9,153 nucleotides of DNA, from the NCBI GenBank assembly GCA_005879255.1, contig VBKY01000292.1, forward strand, positions 1 to 9,153, in the 5' to 3' direction. The stretch's first letter is position 1. Each line of letters starts with the position of its first letter. The notes under the pieces are model-generated. The model saw nothing but the letters and a program-made list of their open reading frames with translations, ran no database searches and was not told the DNA's origin. Both the position numbers and the translations under genes were made by a program. Source of the stretch: Deltaproteobacteria bacterium. Lineage in GTDB: Bacteria > Desulfobacterota_B > Binatia > UBA9968. This document shows, one piece after another, positions 5,712 to 9,153 of this stretch.

Positions 5712-6722
5712 ATGCCACAGGGTGTTAAAGGAAAATGCGGATTTTGGCTGGCGCTGGTGATCGCTTCGGTTATCTCCCGAACCGACGGCGCCGCGGCGCC
5801 CGACAAATTAGTCGGCATTCATTCCGCCCGCGTCATGTCGCAGTCGATGCCGTGGATGGCGACAGAAGCGGGACTATTCAAAAAATACAATATCGATTTT
5901 AATTTGGTCTTTATCTCATCGTCGAGTATCGTGACCGCCGCGTTACTGGGCGGTGATGCGGAGATGACCGTCACCGGCGGCATCGGCAACGTCGCCGCGT
6001 ATCTGCGCGGCTCCACCGACGTGGTATTTATCGGCGGCGTTAAGAACACCATGACCCAGACCCTGGCTGCTGGCGGCAACATAAAGAAGCCGGAAGATTT
6101 GAAAGGCAAGAAGATCGGCGTGAGCCGGATCGGCGGCAACTCACACTATTTCACCATCCAGGCGCTGCGCCGTTACGGCATGGACGCTAATAAGGACGTT
6201 CAATTCATTCAAACCGGCGGGGATCCCGAGACCTTTGCCGCCTTCGTCAGCGGCCAGATTGACGTCGCCAACCTCACTCCGCCGACGGACGCCCAAGCGA
6301 TCGCCAAGGGTTATCACTATGTAATTTACGGCCCCGATTTGAAAATCCCCTACGCCGCAACCGCGTTCGTGACCAAGCGCTCGGTGATGGCAAAGCGCCC
6401 GCAAGTCATGGCTAATTTCATGCGCGCGATGGCCGAGACCGCCAAGCTCATGCACACTGATCGCGAATTTGTTTACAAAGTGCTGGGGAAATATCTTCGC
6501 GTTACCGACCGTAGCGTGCTCGACTCGGCGTACAATTCTGAAATCAAAGTCTTGGAACCGCGCCTGGTCATCAAGCCGGAATCTTTACAAGCTATCTTGG
6601 ACGAGCTCTCAGCAACCGATCCCCGCGCCAAAAAGGTCAAACCGCAGGAAATGATCGATACTCGTTACTTGGATGAAATGGAAAAGAGTGGATTTTTCGA
6701 TGAACTTTGGGCTAAAAAGTAG
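5712..6722 (+). CDS. Periplasmic substrate-binding protein, NMT1/TauA type, second of tandem pair
   Basis: This 336-residue exported binding protein is homologous to the one just upstream. It has a signal peptide (GFWLALVIASVISRTDGAAA, residues 10-29), then VGIHSARVMSQSMPWMATEAG, SSSSIVTAALLGGDAEMTVTGG, the KPEDLKGKKIGVSRIGGNSHY segment typical of NMT1-like proteins, and FMRAMAETAKLMHTDREF in lobe two. It ends MIDTRYLDEMEKSGFFDELW, matching the C-terminus of its neighbour in register. The start at ATG 5712 is preceded by GAGG at 5696-5699, which overlaps the upstream stop codon; a TTG at 5694 in the same frame overlaps that stop as TTGA but adds only six residues. The pair probably arose by duplication and has diverged strongly, suggesting different ligands or different affinities. 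It is followed after 17 bases by an amidohydrolase, so transport and catabolism are likely co-expressed. The ligand is unknown. Confidence 0.9.
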   Translation: MPQGVKGKCGFWLALVIASVISRTDGAAAPDKLVGIHSARVMSQSMPWMATEAGLFKKYNIDFNLVFISSSSIVTAALLGGDAEMTVTGGIGNVAAYLRGSTDVVFIGGVKNTMTQTLAAGGNIKKPEDLKGKKIGVSRIGGNSHYFTIQALRRYGMDANKDVQFIQTGGDPETFAAFVSGQIDVANLTPPTDAQAIAKGYHYVIYGPDLKIPYAATAFVTKRSVMAKRPQVMANFMRAMAETAKLMHTDREFVYKVLGKYLRVTDRSVLDSAYNSEIKVLEPRLVIKPESLQAILDELSATDPRAKKVKPQEMIDTRYLDEMEKSGFFDELWAKK

Positions 6723-6725
6723 CTT

Positions 6726-6733
6726 GGGAGGAG
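6726..6733 (+). promoter_or_regulatory. Ribosome binding site of the second amidohydrolase
   Basis: GGGAGGAG lies six bases before ATG 6740 in the 17-base gap after the second binding protein. It fixes the start and indicates efficient translation within the same transcript. Confidence 0.75.
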
Positions 6734-6739
6734 AACTCT

Positions 6740-7879
6740 ATGGAACAAACCATTATCTCGTCGGATTCTCACGTGATCGAAGTGCCGGATCTATGGGAGA
6801 AGGGGATGCCGCAGTCGTTCAAGGAGCGCGCGCCAAAGATGTTCTTCGACGACAAGCGCGACGCCTGGATGTTTGGTTCGCCCGAAGTTCAAATCCAAGC
6901 CGTGGGCGGATTGTTCATGGCCGGGCAGCAACCGGAGAATTTGGAAAAGTTTCGGAGAGCGGGCTTCGCCGTAGCACGCCCCGGCGGCTGGGACCCGATC
7001 GTGCGCCAGGACGACATGGTCGTCGACGGCGTGGCGGCGGAAGTGCTTTATCCGAGCCTCGGTCTCGGCTTGTATTGCGTCAAAGACGCGGCGTTCCAAG
7101 AAAGTCTGTTCCGAACTTACAACGACTGGATCATCGAGTATTGCAATAAGGTTCCGGATCGCCTCTACGGCATCGCGTTGCTTTCCATGTACGACATTGA
7201 CCATGCCATCGCTGAAATGGAGCGCTGCAAAAACGCGGGAGGAATCGTCGGCACGATGATCTGGCAAGTGCCGGACCCGAAACTTCCTTTTACCTCGGAT
7301 CATTATGAGCGATTTTGGGCCGCGTCGCAGGACCTCGGTTTGCCGGTTCACCTGCACATCCTGACCGGCTTCGGCGACAGCATGAACCGTCAATCCAGTC
7401 ACGGTATCAACCGCTACCGCATCGGCGTGCAGCAGACCAGAGAAATCGAGGACGCGCTGTTTGACATGATTTTCTCCGGAGTGCTGGAGCGTTATCCGAA
7501 ATTAAAGATCGTCTCCGTGGAAAACGAAATCGGTTGGATGCCGTTCTGGTTGGAGAAGTGCGATAAAGGTTACAAACGGCACCGCCACTCGGAAAAGGTG
7601 CCGATGACCAAGTTGCCGAGTGAGTACTTTGCCGAGCAAATTTACGCGACGTTTTTTAATGACCGGGTCGGCGGCCAGCTCTTCTCTTGGTGGGGCGTGG
7701 ACAACTGCATGTGGTCCAATGACTATCCGCATCAGAATTCCACCTGGCCAAACTCGCGTGCCGTTATCGAGCGCGATATGGCCCATCTTTCGGCGGCGGA
7801 CCGAGAAAAGCTGCTTAATACCAACGTGCGCAAGCTTTACAAGCTGAACGCTCCGGCATCGTTGCCGAAGGCGGCCTGA
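6740..7879 (+). CDS. Amidohydrolase 2 family protein (metal-dependent hydrolase/decarboxylase), copy 2
   Basis: This encodes a 379-residue cytosolic TIM-barrel enzyme of the Amidohydro_2 / COG2159 group. Key positions: IISSDSHVIEVPDLW (5-19) with D9 and H11 as the D-x-H metal motif; VLYPSLGLGLY (102-112); LYGIALLSMYD (142-152); LPVHLHILTGFGD (201-213) with H204 and H206 on strand 5; an inserted segment SSHGINRYRIG (219-229) that may supply H221; IVSVENEIGWMPFW (257-270) with E261; and WSNDYPHQNSTWP (325-337) with D328, the conserved Asp. It is longer than the other two amidohydrolases here, mainly through the 40-80 region and the loop after strand 5, so it is a distinct branch rather than a recent duplicate. 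The start has a strong GGGAGGAG ribosome site. It is the last gene of the compact run that begins with the two binding proteins, and probably acts on what they import. Hydrolysis and decarboxylation both remain possible. Confidence 0.9.
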   Translation: MEQTIISSDSHVIEVPDLWEKGMPQSFKERAPKMFFDDKRDAWMFGSPEVQIQAVGGLFMAGQQPENLEKFRRAGFAVARPGGWDPIVRQDDMVVDGVAAEVLYPSLGLGLYCVKDAAFQESLFRTYNDWIIEYCNKVPDRLYGIALLSMYDIDHAIAEMERCKNAGGIVGTMIWQVPDPKLPFTSDHYERFWAASQDLGLPVHLHILTGFGDSMNRQSSHGINRYRIGVQQTREIEDALFDMIFSGVLERYPKLKIVSVENEIGWMPFWLEKCDKGYKRHRHSEKVPMTKLPSEYFAEQIYATFFNDRVGGQLFSWWGVDNCMWSNDYPHQNSTWPNSRAVIERDMAHLSAADREKLLNTNVRKLYKLNAPASLPKAA

Positions 7880-7888
7880 CGCTAGGGA

Positions 7889-8020
7889 GCAAAGACGTAA
7901 AGTACGCCAACGGAGGAACGTTGTCATTTCGACCGAAGGGAGAAATCTGTCTTAGATCCCTCACATTCGTTCGGGATGACGGGCTTTTCCGGGTCACTTG
8001 GCGTCTTGGCGCGAGAATCC
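7889..8020. repeat. Composite nested palindromic repeat between amidohydrolases
   Basis: The core is a 58-base imperfect palindrome, 7923-7980: GTCATTTCGACCGAAGGGAG at the left, followed by AAATCT, is mirrored by AGATCCCTC...TTCGGGATGAC at the right, with a five-base loop (7949-7953). Most mismatches are changes that still allow G-U pairing in RNA. Outside it, GCAAAGACGTAAAGTACGCC (7889-7908) is an imperfect inverse of CTTGGCGTCTTGGCGCGAG (7997-8015). From memory, GTCATTTCGA...AAATCT and GCGTCTTTGCG-type elements recur between genes in many environmental bacterial genomes. The whole fills most of the 206-base gap and has no coding content. Confidence 0.65.
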
Positions 8021-8029
8021 TTGTTGAAG

Positions 8030-8060
8030 TTGTTTCGTCGAACATTTAAGAGGTGATAAT
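8030..8060 (+). promoter_or_regulatory. Candidate promoter for the third amidohydrolase
   Basis: A TTGTTT (8030-8035) and a GATAAT (8055-8060, preceded by GGT) are spaced by 19 bases, with the expected transcript start about 20 bases before ATG 8086. The -10 match is good and the -35 match moderate. The composite repeat upstream would separate this gene from the preceding operon, making an own promoter plausible. Confidence 0.3.
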
Positions 8061-8073
8061 TTAACTCATACTC

Positions 8074-8081
8074 GAGGAGAG
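8074..8081 (+). promoter_or_regulatory. Ribosome binding site of the third amidohydrolase
   Basis: GAGGAGAG lies four bases before ATG 8086 and supports this start. Confidence 0.65.
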
Positions 8082-8085
8082 ATTT

Positions 8086-9105
8086 ATGCAATTACGTGAT
8101 GCCATAAAAGTTCTGGATTCCGACGCCCACGCGCGCGATCTCGACAATGAAATCAGACCCTATTTGCCGGAGCCGTATCGCAATCAAAAAGCGGCATTCA
8201 TCCCGGGCGAGCACTATGACCGAAATCTCGGCGGCACGCTCGGCCGTCCTGCTTCGAAGGTCGAAGAGCGGCTGGCAGCGATGGACACCCAGGAAATCGA
8301 TACTGCGGTCATGTTTCCGACTACCGGATTAGGTATCGGCCGGGTGCGCGATCCGCAATATCAAACCGCGCTCTGCCGGGCCTACAACGATTACATCTCG
8401 GATTACTGCAAGGCGTCGCCGCGTTTGAAAGCCGTGGCGAATTTGCCGGTGAACAATCCGGCGGAATGCGCCAAAGAGCTTAACCGCGCAGTCACCAAGC
8501 TCGGGCTTTGCGGCGGCATGCTGGCGGCACAAGCGCATCGAAAGAACCTCGGCAGCCCGGAGTTCTATCCGCTCTACGAAGAAGCGCAGCGGTTAAACAC
8601 GCCGGTGACGATTCACGCCTTCGGCGGCGATGAGCCGGGCAGCGAGGTGTTCGATCAGTTTATCTGCCTGCACACGACCGGCCATCCGTTTCCGGTATTA
8701 CGCCAGCTCACGGCGATGGTGTTCGGCGGCATTCCGGAAATGTTTCCGAACCTGAAAGTCGGTTATTTGGAAGTCGGCTGCGGCTGGCTGCCTTACTGGG
8801 CCGAGCGCATGGATGAGGAATGGGAAAAGCGCGGCAAGGTCGAGGCGCCGCTCTGCAAAAAGAAGCCGAGCGAGTACCTATTCAGTGATAACAGCTACTA
8901 CGGCTGCGAGCCCGAAGAAAAAATGATCAGTTACGTCGTCAATGAGATCGGCTCCAAGACGCTGATGTATGCCTCGGATTATCCGCACTGGGACATGAGC
9001 TGGCCGGAATCAGGCAGCATTCTTTGGGCGCGGGAAGATATCTCCCTCGAAGCGAAAAAAGACATTCTGCAGAATAACGCCAAACGCTTTTACAATTTGT
9101 CATAG
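8086..9105 (+). CDS. Amidohydrolase 2 family protein (metal-dependent hydrolase/decarboxylase), copy 3
   Basis: This 339-residue cytosolic TIM-barrel enzyme is closely related to the protein at 2378-3400 along its whole length. Metal and active-site positions: VLDSDAHARD (9-18) with D13 and H15; VTIHAFGG with H177 on strand 5; LHTTGHPF with H196 and H200; VGYLEVGCGWLPYW (225-238) with E229 in the position of the ACMSD catalytic His; and YASDYPHWD (295-303) with D298. A surface segment, EEWEKRG-VEAP-CKKKPS-YL (244-265), is nearly identical to copy 1. Strong differences sit after strand 5 (residues 178-188) and around 265-285, the loops that would line the active site, so a different substrate from copy 1 is likely. 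It has its own ribosome site and a candidate promoter after the composite repeat. The gene is complete, and the 48 bases after it to the window edge hold nothing I recognise. The reaction is unknown; hydrolase or decarboxylase. Confidence 0.9.
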   Translation: MQLRDAIKVLDSDAHARDLDNEIRPYLPEPYRNQKAAFIPGEHYDRNLGGTLGRPASKVEERLAAMDTQEIDTAVMFPTTGLGIGRVRDPQYQTALCRAYNDYISDYCKASPRLKAVANLPVNNPAECAKELNRAVTKLGLCGGMLAAQAHRKNLGSPEFYPLYEEAQRLNTPVTIHAFGGDEPGSEVFDQFICLHTTGHPFPVLRQLTAMVFGGIPEMFPNLKVGYLEVGCGWLPYWAERMDEEWEKRGKVEAPLCKKKPSEYLFSDNSYYGCEPEEKMISYVVNEIGSKTLMYASDYPHWDMSWPESGSILWAREDISLEAKKDILQNNAKRFYNLS

Positions 9106-9153
9106 CGCTCAGAACCGACCGCCAGCATTCGCCAATCCGTTTCAATGCGCGAA

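Noticed and set aside
7923..7980. Rho-independent terminator of the second amidohydrolase
   Set aside because: The hairpin is very long, has no T-run after it and carries repeat-like sequence; it is better described as a palindromic repeat, though it might still reduce read-through.
1..9153. CRISPR array, phage defence system or toxin-antitoxin pair
   Set aside because: There are no regularly spaced direct repeats, no nuclease or helicase genes and no small overlapping gene pair with such motifs; the visible genes are metabolic and transport genes.

Overview
The window looks like a piece of an uncultured, fairly GC-rich bacterial chromosome. No rRNA, tRNA, CRISPR array, transposase or phage gene is visible. 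Several Amidohydro_2-family (COG2159) enzymes, orphan NMT1/TauA-type substrate-binding proteins and short palindromic repeats occur together here. From general knowledge this suggests a soil, sediment or sponge-type lineage such as former Deltaproteobacteria, Binatota, Rokubacteria or Tectomicrobia. That placement is an inference and cannot be proven from this sequence.

Layout. (1) Bases 1-962 have visibly lower GC and different codon use. They hold the 3' end of an unrecognised gene and, one base later, a class I SAM-dependent methyltransferase that seems to have lost a short stretch around strand beta-2. (2) Bases 1053-1604 encode a small metallo-beta-lactamase-fold protein whose zinc-ligand motifs are almost all replaced. 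(3) Bases 1799-2039 on the minus strand hold a small signal-peptide protein gene that is split by a frameshift or deletion. (4) Bases 2378-4434 are a tight pair: an amidohydrolase and a D-2-hydroxyacid dehydrogenase. (5) Bases 4435-4689 are non-coding and full of inverted repeats, ending in a perfect 29-bp palindrome right at the next gene. (6) Bases 4690-7879 are a compact plus-strand run: two tandem, homologous secreted substrate-binding proteins and a second amidohydrolase, with gaps of under 20 bases. (7) Bases 7880-8085 hold a composite palindromic repeat. (8) Bases 8086-9105 encode a third amidohydrolase, clearly a paralogue of the first.

Working model (inference). Regions 4-8 form an uptake-and-catabolism locus. 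The two periplasmic binding proteins would capture a small organic anion or aromatic/heterocyclic compound. The amidohydrolases would hydrolyse or decarboxylate it, and the dehydrogenase would oxidise or reduce a 2-hydroxy/2-keto acid intermediate. No permease, ATPase or regulator lies in the window, so the transporter's membrane part must be elsewhere, or these proteins serve another role. The three amidohydrolases belong to a subgroup with a D-x-H metal motif and a Glu where characterised decarboxylases of the superfamily have a catalytic His, so their reaction cannot be read off from known relatives.
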